64,000 bases of DNA from Lentilactobacillus senioris DSM 24302 = JCM 17472 (GCF_001436555.1 NZ_AYZR01000008.1:145417-209416); one strand, 5' to 3'. Shown: positions 7,541 through 16,015, counted from the stretch's first letter. The notes: generated by a model not told the origin, from the sequence alone. Numbers and translations are program-made.

Positions 7541-7675
7541 ATGTATACATTTTTAGGAGAATTATGTTTGTTTTTGTTCAAGGCATTCATTGCAGTAGCG
7601 ATTGGATGGGGACTTCATAAGTATGTATCTCAATACAGTAGTTGGAGGGAATTATTCAATGACACCTTTAAATAA
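7541..7675 (+). CDS. Small membrane protein, 44 aa
   Basis: Starts two bases after the DUF771 stop, behind GGGAGG. One transmembrane segment (LCLFLFKAFIAVAIGWGL) then a short polar tail. It overlaps the next gene by 17 bases. Function unknown. Confidence 0.6.
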   Translation: MYTFLGELCLFLFKAFIAVAIGWGLHKYVSQYSSWRELFNDTFK

Positions 7676-7808
7676 AAGCGCAAAAAAATACACCAACCGG
7701 GTGCAACCGATCGGTGTAGTCAATAACTTTTATAAAAATATTATTACAGTTAATTCTAAGCCAAAATTAACGATTTGGCAACGGCTAGGGGGTCTGATTC
7801 ATGGTTAA
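7659..7808 (+). CDS. Small basic protein, 49 aa
   Basis: ATG at 7659 follows GGAGGG at good spacing; further upstream in-frame codons have no signal. The protein is Lys/Asn-rich (MTPLNKSAKKYTNRVQPIG) and ends IWQRLGGLIHG. No family recognised. Its stop overlaps the start of the next small gene. Confidence 0.6.
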   Translation: MTPLNKSAKKYTNRVQPIGVVNNFYKNIITVNSKPKLTIWQRLGGLIHG

Positions 7809-7971
7809 TTCAGGCCACTACAACGAACGTGTTAAACAACTTGATAATAAAATTCAAAAAGCTTTTGCCAAAGGTAGTCCAGATGGATACATCGCTGGAC
7901 TTATGAATCGAAGGAATGTCTGGAAAATCCAGTTAGCAAAAATGGAGGCAATGAAAAATGGACGAAGTTAA
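7801..7971 (+). CDS. Small helical protein, 56 aa
   Basis: ATG at 7801 overlaps the preceding stop, and AGGGGG lies just upstream. The product is charged and helical (YNERVKQLDNKIQKAFAKG, then MNRRNVWKIQLAKMEAMKNG). It overlaps the Gam gene by 14 bases, giving a tight early operon. Function unknown. Confidence 0.55.
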   Translation: MVNSGHYNERVKQLDNKIQKAFAKGSPDGYIAGLMNRRNVWKIQLAKMEAMKNGRS

Positions 7972-8491
7972 AGAACGCTTTTTTATAAAAAATGATGATG
8001 AAGCTGATTGGGCGTTTGAAAAGTTAGCAGAGTATAAACACCAATCCGAACAGTTAGAAAGTCGACGAGACGAATTTGTTGCTAAATATCAACAAAAAAT
8101 TGATGACTGGTACAACCCACAAAGCACTAGCGTTCAAGATCAAATTAATTATTTTCAAGGCTTGATTGAAGAATATCGGTTAACTAAGCCAGACGGTAAG
8201 GTCAATGTTCCGTCAGGTAAAACGTCCGTTAGAACTACTAAAAAGTTCATTAAAGACGAGAATGCGTTGCTAGCTTATGTTGAATCCAATCACCCAGAAT
8301 TTATTGAGAACACTTCGAAAGTTAAATGGGGCGATTTTAAAAAGACGCTTAAGCCAGTAAATGGTAAGGCAGTTGATGAAAATGGTGAAATCGTTGAGGG
8401 GATCACTACTCAAGAAGAAACCAAAGTGACTTATAAACCTAATATGACAGTGATTGGATTACCAGAAAGCGAGGTAAGTGATGAAAACTAG
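7958..8491 (+). CDS. Gam-family host-nuclease inhibitor
   Basis: 177 residues. The N-terminal coiled coil (EKLAEYKHQSEQLESRRDEF), the segment INYFQGLIEEYRLTKPDGKV and the basic TSVRTTKKF followed by an acidic C-terminus match the phage host-nuclease inhibitor (Mu Gam-like) family. Gam binds DNA ends and protects them from host exonuclease. It stands directly before the annealing protein and SSB genes, the usual recombination-replication cluster. Confidence 0.88.
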   Translation: MDEVKERFFIKNDDEADWAFEKLAEYKHQSEQLESRRDEFVAKYQQKIDDWYNPQSTSVQDQINYFQGLIEEYRLTKPDGKVNVPSGKTSVRTTKKFIKDENALLAYVESNHPEFIENTSKVKWGDFKKTLKPVNGKAVDENGEIVEGITTQEETKVTYKPNMTVIGLPESEVSDEN

Positions 8492-9155
8492 TGAATCAAT
8501 ATCAAACATCGCAACAAAGTTAGCAACTTTTAGAACTAAAGTAGTTCAACCAACGAAAGATGCTGATAATCCTTTTTTTAAATCAAAATATGTACCATTG
8601 GAAAATGTTCAACAATCTATCGATGATGCGCTTCCGGAGGGCCTAACATACGTTCAGGAAGTTACATCAGATGGTCAAAATGTGGCCGTTTCTACTATCG
8701 TTTTAGACGCATCAGGTGAGTACATTCAATTTGAACCTTTCTCTATGAAAGCTAAAAAAGACACGCCATAAGACATGGGATCAGTTGAAACCTATGCTCG
8801 TCGATATAGTTTATCAGCGGTATTTGGAATTACTTCAGATCCCGACGATGACGGCAATTTGGCATCAGGGCAAGGAACTAAAAAGCAGAATCCAAAGCCA
8901 AGTAATAATCATAAGTCTAATGATCCTCTGGCAGATGATTCTATTCGATCCGAAATAACCAGTGAAATTAAAACTTTATCGCTAGTAAACGGGCAAAGCG
9001 ATAAAGAAAATAGTAAACGAATAATGCTACTTTTAGGAATTCCTACTTGGAAAGAACTTACTATGCCACAAGCCGAAGCGATGAAAAAACAAATTAATAA
9101 GGAAGCAGCTCAAACTATGAAAGATGATATGGATAATTTGGAGGCAGCCGAATGA
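8481..9155 (+). pseudogene. erf: ERF-family annealing protein, interrupted by in-frame TAA
   Basis: Two fragments lie in the same frame, separated only by a TAA at 8769-8771. The first (96 residues) carries the ERF N-terminus (NPFFKSKYVPLENVQQSIDDAL, region with SKYVPLENV). The second begins DMGSVETYARRYSLSAVFGI, the highly conserved centre of ERF proteins. Family members usually read TPQDMGS here, so a CAA-to-TAA change is the simplest explanation. ERF proteins anneal single-stranded DNA. Restart at ATG 8775 would lack the N-terminal half of the core. Nonsense mutation, a sequencing error or stop suppression are the options. Confidence 0.9.
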
Positions 9156-9526
9156 GACAAATAACAATTTCAGGAAATCTAGGAAAAGATCCACAAATTA
9201 ATACCACTCAAAATGGAATGGAAGTAGCTAACTTTAGCGTTGCAGTTCGTAAGAGCCGTCCGGACGATGGAGGCAATTACGGTACCGATTGGTTCAGATG
9301 TTCTGTTTGGGGTAAAAGAGCCGCTACTATCGAACGCTTTTTCCATAAGGGTAGTCATGTAACCGTGACGGGGACATTTGAACTCGATGAGTACGATGGT
9401 AACCCACAACTCAATGTAAACGTGACTGACTTTGATTTACCAGATAACAAAACTCAGGCAAGTGATAATCAATTTGACAATGGTGACGATTCAATCGACA
9501 TCTCAGATGATGATTTGCCGTTTTAA
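9152..9526 (+). CDS. ssb: Single-stranded DNA-binding protein
   Basis: 124 residues. The N-terminal OB fold (RQITISGNLGKDPQI, FSVAVRKS, DWFRCSVWGKRA, SHVTVTGTFELDEY) and the acidic tail ending DDDLPF, the partner-binding tip of SSB, are both complete. The ATGA overlap with the preceding ERF frame indicates translational coupling, so the early stop in ERF could lower SSB expression unless restart occurs. Confidence 0.96.
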   Translation: MRQITISGNLGKDPQINTTQNGMEVANFSVAVRKSRPDDGGNYGTDWFRCSVWGKRAATIERFFHKGSHVTVTGTFELDEYDGNPQLNVNVTDFDLPDNKTQASDNQFDNGDDSIDISDDDLPF

Positions 9527-9539
9527 AAGGAGGTAGCCC

Positions 9540-10334
9540 ATGAACAATGGTTGGGTGAAATTGCATCGTGATATTGTCCATACCAAGCTTTGGGCCAATC
9601 CTGATAAACTTCGATTTTATCTTTTGCTACTGATGAAAGCAGGGCATGCTCCAAGTAAGGTATACGGAGTTGATTTGAAACAAGGACAATTTTTAACAGG
9701 TAGAAATGCATTAAATTTAGAACTTAATGAGGGTCACCGTGCAAATTCAAAACACTTTGTATCAAGTTCCACTATGTATTCGTGGCTCAAGTGGTTAAAA
9801 GCTAACAACCTAATTGACATGCAATCGACGTCTGAATATACCGTCATCACTGTGTTTGAGGCTATTGATGATTCAGAAGCTGACAACCAACTTAACAACA
9901 GTTCAACAACGGTTCAACATCAACTTAACAGCAGTTCAACAACGGTTCAACACAAACAAGAACTTAAAGAACTTAGAGAAGTTGAAGAATCTAAGAAAAA
10001 AGATATTGTCGAGCAGCCACCTGAACCTGATCCCGAAACTCAAAAGCGCAACGCTATTACTCAACAAGTTATTGATTACCTGAATAAGCAAACCGGAAAA
10101 GGTTTTTCTGGAAAGTCCAAGGACGCCAGAAAGTTAATCAGCGGTCGCCTATCGGAAGGCCGAACCCTTGAGGACTTTAAGACGGTTATTGATAACAAGG
10201 TTGAGGATTGGCTTAACGATGATGAGATGGTCAAGTATTTACAGCCAAGCACACTGTTTAGACCTAGCAATTTTGAAAAGTATTTAAATCAAAAACCAGT
10301 TAACTCAACGGAGAAAGGATGGTTCGACCTATGA
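9540..10334 (+). CDS. Replication initiator / replisome organizer (DnaD-like)
   Basis: 264 residues. The N-terminal part (GWVKLHRDIVHTKLWANPDKL) is the winged-helix of phage replisome organizers. A polar linker contains a repeated STTVQH segment. The C-terminal domain (VIDYLNKQTGKGFSGKSKDA ... STLFRPSNFEKYLNQ) is the conserved DnaD-like phage domain that binds DNA and recruits the helicase loader. The linker repeats arise from DNA repeats at 9888-9952 that may be the origin. The helicase loader follows with an ATGA overlap. Confidence 0.9.
   Translation: MNNGWVKLHRDIVHTKLWANPDKLRFYLLLLMKAGHAPSKVYGVDLKQGQFLTGRNALNLELNEGHRANSKHFVSSSTMYSWLKWLKANNLIDMQSTSEYTVITVFEAIDDSEADNQLNNSSTTVQHQLNSSSTTVQHKQELKELREVEESKKKDIVEQPPEPDPETQKRNAITQQVIDYLNKQTGKGFSGKSKDARKLISGRLSEGRTLEDFKTVIDNKVEDWLNDDEMVKYLQPSTLFRPSNFEKYLNQKPVNSTEKGWFDL
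9888..9952 (+). repeat. Iteron-like direct repeats, candidate prophage origin
   Basis: Two 32-bp direct repeats (9888-9919 and 9921-9952) differ at one base and lie within the initiator gene. Each contains AACAACGGTTCAACA. Phage initiators often bind repeats inside their own gene. Confidence 0.6.
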
Positions 10335-11128
10335 TTATTGACTCATTGATGATTGAACGGGCAAAACAAGCGGCACGCCGTGAAGGTGCTGATGTGGACC
10401 ATCTTCCAGACACGCCAGAAGGCATTGCTGAACATTTAGCTAAACGTGATGCTCAAACGGTTGCTAAGAGCCTTGAAGAAATTGCTGATAAAAAGGCTAG
10501 ATACTACTTCGATAACTCTTTATGGAGCGGTGACGTTGAACTGAAGTTTACGTTTAGCGACTGGAAAACTGATAGTCAACAAAATGCAGAAGAAGCTAAA
10601 CGATTAGGCAATCAAGCCTTTAGTATTGCTAAACAGCTTACTCAAGAAGATTTTAACGTGGCTTTGTTAGGCCAAGCAGGAGTGGGTAAAACTTCACTAG
10701 CGTTAGCGATTATGTATGCGTTGCAAGAAAAAGGAAAGTCAGTAATTTTTGTTTCGACCATGGAGCTGCTTAAACTGCTACAAAACAAATACGACTTTCC
10801 AGAGCTAGCAAGAAAAATTGAAGATGTTAAACGGTCAATGGTCGAGGCTGACGTGGTCGTTTTAGATGATCTTGGCACTGAAGCCGGTAAGAAAGACGGT
10901 AACGTCAGATCGGTTCATAAAGACCTACAGGACTTCCTGTATCAGATCGCTAATGCCAGGGTTGATTTTGCAAATAACCAGTCTAGAGGATCAATGATTA
11001 TTACCTCGAATAACAAAGGCACAGAGCTAGTTAGAATGTACGACCCTAAGTTAATAGATCGAATTTTTACTAAGAATCCAGAGCATCAACTTAGTTTTGA
11101 AAACATGAAAGGAGTACGTAACGTATGA
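10331..11128 (+). CDS. DnaC/IstB-like helicase loader ATPase
   Basis: 265 residues, taking the ATG that overlaps the preceding TGA (ATGA); another in-frame ATG at 10319 lies inside the Shine-Dalgarno. Walker A is GQAGVGKTSLA near residue 118 and Walker B is VVVLDDLG near 180; sensor region IITSNNKG follows. It should load the host replicative helicase onto the phage origin together with the DnaD-like initiator. Confidence 0.93.
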   Translation: MIIDSLMIERAKQAARREGADVDHLPDTPEGIAEHLAKRDAQTVAKSLEEIADKKARYYFDNSLWSGDVELKFTFSDWKTDSQQNAEEAKRLGNQAFSIAKQLTQEDFNVALLGQAGVGKTSLALAIMYALQEKGKSVIFVSTMELLKLLQNKYDFPELARKIEDVKRSMVEADVVVLDDLGTEAGKKDGNVRSVHKDLQDFLYQIANARVDFANNQSRGSMIITSNNKGTELVRMYDPKLIDRIFTKNPEHQLSFENMKGVRNV

Positions 11129-11343
11129 AAGTTAGAGCTTACGACGGACACTTGGTATCTGTTGAACCTAAGTGCCCAATGTGTAATGGAACTCACGTTT
11201 TACAGACGGGCCCAGAGTTTGAAATGACTGCAGAACCTTGCCCAGTATGTGGGCCAATCAGTCAAGAAGAGTCACACAGAAGAATTGAAGCCATTAGAAA
11301 GGAATGGGCGCCATATGCGCCTAAGGAAAAGGTCAATGTTTAA
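11125..11343 (+). CDS. Small zinc-ribbon protein
   Basis: 72 residues with two Cys pairs, CPMC (18-21) and CPVC (39-42), about right for one zinc site. It overlaps the helicase loader by ATGA. The charged C-terminus (ESHRRIEAIRKEWAPY) is helical. Function unknown; possibly nucleic-acid binding. Confidence 0.8.
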   Translation: MKVRAYDGHLVSVEPKCPMCNGTHVLQTGPEFEMTAEPCPVCGPISQEESHRRIEAIRKEWAPYAPKEKVNV

Positions 11344-11560
11344 AGCAGTGGGTAGCAAAACACATAAAACTTATCTCGTGGCAAATACCTACGAGGCAGT
11401 TCACCGCTTGCTTAAAGATATGTTTCCGTCAGTGAAATACCCTAAGCGATACAATCTGGACCCTAATCGCTATGGAAACGGCAAAGTGATGAATCCAATT
11501 TATCCAGAACCGATGTACATCATTCAAGTAAAGGACGGGTGGCCAACACATGCCAATTAA
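11336..11560 (+). CDS. Hypothetical phage protein, 74 aa
   Basis: ATG at 11336 overlaps the stop of the zinc-ribbon gene and follows AAGGAAAAGG. The protein (MFKAVGSKTHKTYLVANTYE start) is basic with many Tyr and Pro and no recognised domain. It overlaps the next gene by 11 bases. Confidence 0.7.
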   Translation: MFKAVGSKTHKTYLVANTYEAVHRLLKDMFPSVKYPKRYNLDPNRYGNGKVMNPIYPEPMYIIQVKDGWPTHAN

Positions 11561-11984
11561 AATCAAAGATTCAACAGTTTACGAATGTTACGACAGTGCC
11601 AAGTGTGAGTACGGGGATAGTAAATGGCAAGCTCTGCTTGAAGCTTTCGCTGGTGAAATTAATGATCTTGCCGATGGAACAGAGATGAGTGCAAATGACA
11701 TCTTAAAGGTTACTGACGCAATTCTTCGTGGTGTCGATGTTGAGTTGGAAGAAGAAAAGAGGTACTGCATGGCTTTTGAAACGTACGACATTGCCACGAA
11801 AGAATTTCAAACAAGGTGTGCAGAGATAATTAAAGATATTAATGGATTCCCCTATGTATCAATGCAGGGATGCAATGAATTTAAAGCGACCAAAAAAGAA
11901 TGGAATGAGGCATTTAAAAATACACCTTACTTGAATATTAATAATTTTGACTTGAGGGTTAATGATTTTAGAAAAGGTTTATGA
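11550..11984 (+). CDS. Hypothetical early phage protein, 144 aa
   Basis: The protein is acidic, opening MPIKIKDSTVYECYDSAKCE, with several Cys (YECYDSAKCEYG, KRYCMAFETY, QTRCAEI, QGCNEF) but no regular zinc-finger spacing. It overlaps both neighbours in the early operon. No family recognised. Confidence 0.7.
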   Translation: MPIKIKDSTVYECYDSAKCEYGDSKWQALLEAFAGEINDLADGTEMSANDILKVTDAILRGVDVELEEEKRYCMAFETYDIATKEFQTRCAEIIKDINGFPYVSMQGCNEFKATKKEWNEAFKNTPYLNINNFDLRVNDFRKGL

Positions 11985-12373
11985 AGATGACTAGTCCAAC
12001 AGCTAATAAAATAATTATTCCCGGTGAATTACCTACGCTAAACGAGTATTCGGACGCTGAACGAGGCAATAAGTACCACGGAAGTAATTTAAAGCGTGCT
12101 AATACAGCTCTATGTTCCATGTGTGTTAAAGCAGCGATGAACAAGGGGTTAACGGTTGACGGTAAGATCGATATTCATTGCCATTGGTACATGAAAAATC
12201 GCAAAAAGGACAAAGACAATATCCGCTTTGCTATCAAATTTATTCAAGACGGCATGATGAAAGCAGGATTGATTAAAAATGATGGCTGGAAACAGATTGG
12301 CGATTACTTCGATGAGTTTTCTGTAGATAAAGAGAATCCACGCATTGAGGTAGAAATTACGCCACATGAATAA
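11981..12373 (+). CDS. rusA: RusA-family Holliday junction resolvase
   Basis: 130 residues. The catalytic acidic cluster KDKDNIRFAIKFIQDGM (about residues 75-91) followed by AGLIKNDGWKQI is the RusA signature. The N-terminus IIPGELPTLNEY matches the family. RusA cuts four-way junctions made during recombination-dependent replication, which fits with Gam, ERF and SSB upstream. ATGA overlap with the preceding gene. Confidence 0.95.
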   Translation: MKMTSPTANKIIIPGELPTLNEYSDAERGNKYHGSNLKRANTALCSMCVKAAMNKGLTVDGKIDIHCHWYMKNRKKDKDNIRFAIKFIQDGMMKAGLIKNDGWKQIGDYFDEFSVDKENPRIEVEITPHE

Positions 12374-12391
12374 ACCGGAGGAGGTTAAACG

Positions 12392-13081
12392 TTGTTTGCC
12401 AAAATAATTAGCCTGCAGGGCAATCAAGTAACCTTACAGCTAGATGACGAATTGAATATGGATCAGCTCCAGCGATTCGCCAATGGCAAGCAACCAACCG
12501 CTGAGCTGATAATTCAAGATGAGCGGTTAATTAGCCCAGACCAACGCAAAAAGATATTCGCTTTGATTCACGATGTGAGCCAGTTTACCGGATATGACGA
12601 AAGAGATACCGAGATGGAATTAAAGTATCGCTACTACGCTAAGACGGGCGCTGACAGCTTTTCAATGTCTAACTGTGATATGACTACGGCTAATCAGTTT
12701 CTAACGTTTATATTGGACTTCTGCTTTGAATGGGATATTCCTTTTAGAACTAAATTGTGGGATTCAATCCCAACCGATTACCACTTAGCTGTTCAGTGCT
12801 TGAGGTATCGAAAATGTGTGATTTGTGGCAAGCCAGCAGACGTTCATCACTTTACTGCTGTTGGTAATCGCAGCCGGAAGTTAGTTGATCACCGTAAGTT
12901 GTGGTTCATGGCATTGTGTAGGTCGTGCCATTCTTCGATCCACAACATGGGCGCTAAGCAGTTCATGTTAAAGCACCATATTCGGCCCGTTAGGTTGTCC
13001 GACGATGACCTGATCCGGCTACATATCATGACAAGAAAACGAATGGATGAAATAGATGAGGAGGTAGCCTATGACTCGTAA
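12392..13081 (+). CDS. Putative HNH-type nuclease
   Basis: 229 residues from a TTG start behind GGAGGAGG. The C-terminal half has a Cys/His framework: CVICGKPADVHH (about 147-158), then CRSCHSSIHNMG, as in the putative HNHc nuclease family of Gram-positive phages, where the HH pair and following His are catalytic. The N-terminal half (MFAKIISLQGNQVTLQLDDE) is the beta-rich domain common to these proteins. It may process replication or recombination intermediates. Confidence 0.85.
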   Translation: MFAKIISLQGNQVTLQLDDELNMDQLQRFANGKQPTAELIIQDERLISPDQRKKIFALIHDVSQFTGYDERDTEMELKYRYYAKTGADSFSMSNCDMTTANQFLTFILDFCFEWDIPFRTKLWDSIPTDYHLAVQCLRYRKCVICGKPADVHHFTAVGNRSRKLVDHRKLWFMALCRSCHSSIHNMGAKQFMLKHHIRPVRLSDDDLIRLHIMTRKRMDEIDEEVAYDS

Positions 13082-13688
13082 TGCTTGGGATCAGAACCAT
13101 ATCAAAAAGCTTAAAAGAAAACTAATTCTGGATCCGGATACCAACGAAGTACTAAATCTTTCAGAATGCGCGTCTGAATTTGATATTGCTAAAACTACAA
13201 TGCGTAGGAGGATTATCGAACTGCGAAAGGTTGGAGAACTTCCTAAGATCAACAAGCGTAACCAATTCGATGAGTATAACCGTCCATATTCTGATAGTGA
13301 ACTAAAATCAATTTCTCAAATGTTCGAATATGGCTGTAGTAATGAAGAAGTTGCTCAGCGTTTCAATCGAACAATTAAAGGTATTTCATTTTTACGCAGT
13401 AAATTAATTCATCAAAACAAGATCAATTACGTTTGCCAACCGTGGTCTGACGATGAGGATAGATGGCTGTTAGAGCATATCGAGCTGGATGCTAATAATA
13501 TAGTTTCCAACACTCAAGAGATCGTTAAAAGGTCAGAACGATCTAAGAACGCTATAGAACATCGAATTCATAAGCTAAGAGTTGCGGGAAAGATTCCATC
13601 AACGACTAAAAGAGGAGCTTCAGATCCCGGAATTAAAAGGTGGCTGGATTCAGAAAAAGAAATTAACCAATGGATTTTTTCAAACTAG
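13071..13688 (+). CDS. Multi-HTH DNA-binding protein
   Basis: 205 residues with three HTH-like or SANT-like repeats: FDIAKTTMRRRIIELRKVGE, the EVAQRFNRTIKGISFLRSKL region, and WSDDEDRWLLEHI ... RSKNAIEHRIHKLRVAGKI. Each combines a Trp/acidic opening or helix pair with a basic recognition helix. Likely a phage DNA-binding regulator; no catalytic residues seen. It overlaps the HNH gene by 11 bases. Confidence 0.7.
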   Translation: MTRNAWDQNHIKKLKRKLILDPDTNEVLNLSECASEFDIAKTTMRRRIIELRKVGELPKINKRNQFDEYNRPYSDSELKSISQMFEYGCSNEEVAQRFNRTIKGISFLRSKLIHQNKINYVCQPWSDDEDRWLLEHIELDANNIVSNTQEIVKRSERSKNAIEHRIHKLRVAGKIPSTTKRGASDPGIKRWLDSEKEINQWIFSN

Positions 13689-13700
13689 TGGAGGAAGACG

Positions 13701-14021
13701 ATGGCTAAAAATAAGCGAAATAAGGGTCGGACATATACGGGATCTACCGATATGAACGGACGCAAAATTTATGTAGGTGATTTTGTAGAGTACTGTAACA
13801 CCGCTCCGATCGTTTCTATGCTTTATCGAAGTGTAGTTCAAGAAAAAGATGGCAGTTACACAATGGTGTTTGAGGGTGGACGATCAAAAATGATTCCCGG
13901 AAGAATACCGTATACGATCAATTACGGTGAGTTCAGTCGTGTAGATCCAAATCTTTTGACCACCGATAGAAAGTACACATTTATTGAATTGCCTAAGAAT
14001 CCGGAATTACTGGAGGGGTAG
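13701..14021 (+). CDS. YopX-like phage protein
   Basis: 106 residues. STDMNGRKIYVGDFVEY near residues 18-34 is the hallmark of the YopX-like family (D-NGK-IYEGD-V) and the end PKNPELLEG matches its terminal ENPELLE. YopX proteins are small beta-barrels of unknown function found in phage early regions. Confidence 0.8.
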   Translation: MAKNKRNKGRTYTGSTDMNGRKIYVGDFVEYCNTAPIVSMLYRSVVQEKDGSYTMVFEGGRSKMIPGRIPYTINYGEFSRVDPNLLTTDRKYTFIELPKNPELLEG

Positions 14022-14068
14022 TTGCGTCGTAAGAATGGCAATTAAATATCTATTTTATGGAGGAAATC

Positions 14069-14302
14069 ATGTCATACGCCATTATCAACAAACGTACTAA
14101 GAAGTATGTATACGGAACTGACTACAGCCGTGACCATGTCACTAAAGATGGCAAGCATACTAAAAATCAATTTACATCATTTGGCAGTGCCATTGTGTAT
14201 GCAGATCTACGAGGAGCAGAACGTGGTTTTGAACATCGTGGGTGCGGTCAGGGCTACGAAATTCAAGAAGTAAAAATCTTACCAGTAGGAGGAAAACAAT
14301 GA
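14069..14302 (+). CDS. Hypothetical phage protein, 77 aa
   Basis: ATG at 14069 is spaced correctly from TGGAGGAAA; an ATG 12 bases earlier is part of that signal. The protein MSYAIINKRTKKYVYGTDYS has a pattern (AIVYADLRGAERGF) common in small phage proteins. It overlaps the next gene by ATGA. Confidence 0.7.
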   Translation: MSYAIINKRTKKYVYGTDYSRDHVTKDGKHTKNQFTSFGSAIVYADLRGAERGFEHRGCGQGYEIQEVKILPVGGKQ

Positions 14303-14460
14303 TTGAGTTAAAACTTGGGCTTGTTATTGTTCAACTGTTACTGTTGATTGCACAGATAACTTTAGGAATTTGTTTTATAGATAAGCAATGGGCAATGAAC
14401 GTTTCATCAGGAATAGCTATCACTAATGTTCTAATTTTAGTAATCGTTTTGATCATTTAA
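14299..14460 (+). CDS. Small membrane protein, 53 aa
   Basis: ATG at 14299 overlaps the previous TGA and follows AGGAGG. Two hydrophobic segments (LGLVIVQLLLLIAQITLG and AITNVLILVIVLII) cover most of the protein. Function unknown. Confidence 0.7.
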   Translation: MIELKLGLVIVQLLLLIAQITLGICFIDKQWAMNVSSGIAITNVLILVIVLII

Positions 14461-14470
14461 AGGAGTAGAA

Positions 14471-14743
14471 ATGGGTAAAAAATATGTATTATTGCTTTCT
14501 CCCACTGTTGACTATATAGCCACTCATAGCGGTGATACGCGTGAATGGGTGACCGATAGTCATCATATTCCATTCCAAGTAACTAATTATGATTCGGAAT
14601 TTGCTTGGTTGATTGATCATGAGGGGACACCGCAATTTACTTCATGGCCTTGGAGAGACAATTACGCTTTAACACAACGGCAAATCGATAGGATTAACAG
14701 CCAATTTGGCTTTGATCTGAATGAAATCAAGGTAGCAATTTAA
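14471..14743 (+). CDS. Hypothetical phage protein, 90 aa
   Basis: Follows AAAGGAG. Opens MGKKYVLLLSPTVDYIATHS, with several Trp (REWVTD, FAWLIDHEG, SWPWRDN) and a C-terminal helix. Last gene before a strong inverted repeat, so it probably ends the early operon. Confidence 0.7.
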   Translation: MGKKYVLLLSPTVDYIATHSGDTREWVTDSHHIPFQVTNYDSEFAWLIDHEGTPQFTSWPWRDNYALTQRQIDRINSQFGFDLNEIKVAI

Positions 14744-14747
14744 TAGC

Positions 14748-14785
14748 ATTTTTTTGTACAAAAAAAGCCGCCCCGGCAGGCGACT
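14748..14785. terminator. Inverted repeats between early genes and arpU
   Basis: TTTTTTTGTACAAAAAAA forms one hairpin and CGCC/GGCG pair next to it, followed on the minus strand by seven T. It probably separates the early operon from the late regulator. Confidence 0.5.
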
Positions 14786-14876
14786 TAGTAGTTGTTAATA
14801 ATCGAATTAAGTTACATCTTATTTTACCATATTTGTTGCTATATACAAAGACGCTAAATACAGGGGTGTAACTACA

Positions 14877-15311
14877 TTGGACGATTTATCAGCAAGCTTA
14901 TTTCCCGAGGTGAATCGGGAAGCAACTATTAACAACTGCAAACATTTTTTCAACGTAACATTTCCACGCATGGTGCGAATCAGTGGTGTATCTGTAGCCA
15001 TACTTAAGTCGCCAAGTAGTGATGGAATGCCTAAAGCACAAAATACCGAAAACTCAATGGAACGGCGGATTGTTCAACGACTAACGGCGGAACAGATTGT
15101 TAAGCGGACTATTGAAGCCATTGGTCATTGTGATCAGCGCTCAAAAGAAGTATTAGATTTACTCTACTTAGAAGACTACTCCGACACGATGTGTTTTATG
15201 CACATTGGATATAGTCGATCACATTATTTTGATGTAGTGAAGCCAGAAGCCTTACTGCAATTCGCAGACTGCTACATGATGGATGATCTACATATCTATA
15301 AGGAGAATTAA
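14877..15311 (+). CDS. arpU: ArpU-family late transcription regulator
   Basis: 144 residues from TTG. The C-terminal HTH (VLDLLYLEDYSDTMCFMHIG, then YSRSHYFDVVKPEALLQFAD) with the ending ALLQFADCY is typical of ArpU/RinA regulators, sigma-like activators of packaging and lysis genes in Gram-positive phages. It lies between early and late modules as expected. The late genes and the large RNA that follow are its likely targets. Confidence 0.9.
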   Translation: MDDLSASLFPEVNREATINNCKHFFNVTFPRMVRISGVSVAILKSPSSDGMPKAQNTENSMERRIVQRLTAEQIVKRTIEAIGHCDQRSKEVLDLLYLEDYSDTMCFMHIGYSRSHYFDVVKPEALLQFADCYMMDDLHIYKEN

Positions 15312-15312
15312 T

Positions 15313-15645
15313 TTGGATAAAAGTAAAGCTGCACAAGAACTATTAAACACGCTCAACGATGGGGCAAAACAATTACCAGAAACAGTTAAGATGTTCGTCC
15401 ATCAATATCAAATTTGGGGGATAGTTCAATCCGTAATTGCAGGAATAATCTTGCTAGCAATCATAATTATTTTAGTTTTGATGGCTATTAAAGTATCAAA
15501 GGATGAATTTTTTGATTGGGAAGAGTTTGCTATTTCTGGTTGTATAGCATTTATTCCAATCGTAATTGATTTTATTTGGCTTATGGTTTCTCTTTATGAA
15601 GCAACTGTTCCGGAATTGTCATTAATACAATCAATTCTTGGATAA
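15313..15645 (+). CDS. Membrane protein, 110 aa
   Basis: TTG at 15313 has AAGGAGAA at correct spacing; the frame is open further upstream but without a signal. After an amphipathic N-terminus come two transmembrane segments (VIAGIILLAIIIILVLMA and ISGCIAFIPIVIDFIWLM). It lies directly before the noncoding RNA region. Function unknown. Confidence 0.7.
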   Translation: MDKSKAAQELLNTLNDGAKQLPETVKMFVHQYQIWGIVQSVIAGIILLAIIIILVLMAIKVSKDEFFDWEEFAISGCIAFIPIVIDFIWLMVSLYEATVPELSLIQSILG

Positions 15646-15746
15646 AAAACCAGACTCTGACCGGACTTTTACCGGACTATGACCAGTCTCACGATACGAA
15701 AAAGGGGATTATATTAGTAGCATCGAAAGATAAAGTTATATCCCTA

Positions 15747-15791
15747 GTTGTCGCTAGGAGCTATTAAGCCGGTTCGATTCCGACTGACAAC
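15747..15791 (+). ncRNA. tRNA-like module 1
   Basis: Outer stem GTTGTC / GACAAC, D-like GCTAGGAGC, T-arm GCCGG-TTCGATT-CCGAC (one mismatch), one unpaired T before the closing stem. No anticodon arm. Confidence 0.6.
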
Positions 15792-15815
15792 ATTTGCCAA
15801 TGGCAAAAACTTCTT

Positions 15816-15859
15816 AGCCATGACCGGACTGTCTGACGGTTCGACTCCGTCACATGGCT
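15816..15859 (+). ncRNA. tRNA-like module 2
   Basis: Outer stem AGCCATG / CATGGCT, D-like ACCGGACTGTCT, T-arm GACGG-TTCGACT-CCGTC, one unpaired A. All seven outer pairs are Watson-Crick. No anticodon arm. Confidence 0.65.
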
Positions 15860-15970
15860 TTGCTGCTGTGATACTACTTACTGATTTTGCATTACTGAGT
15901 CCTCCAGACTATGTTAATTTTTCACTCCTTTCTGAAATTAGATATATATATAAATACAATCCAGCAGCAG

Positions 15971-16015
15971 TGACGTGACCGGTGATAGTTGTAGGTTCAA
16001 CTCCTACACACGTTA
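15971..16015 (+). ncRNA. tRNA-like module 3
   Basis: Outer stem TGACGTG / CACGTTA (one G-T pair), D-like ACCGGTGATAGTT, T-arm GTAGG-TTCAACT-CCTAC, one unpaired A. No anticodon arm. Confidence 0.65.

Noticed and set aside
15748-15978. A 76-codon reading frame within the structured RNA region
   Set aside because: It has no good ribosome binding site, crosses two tRNA-like modules and resembles no protein.
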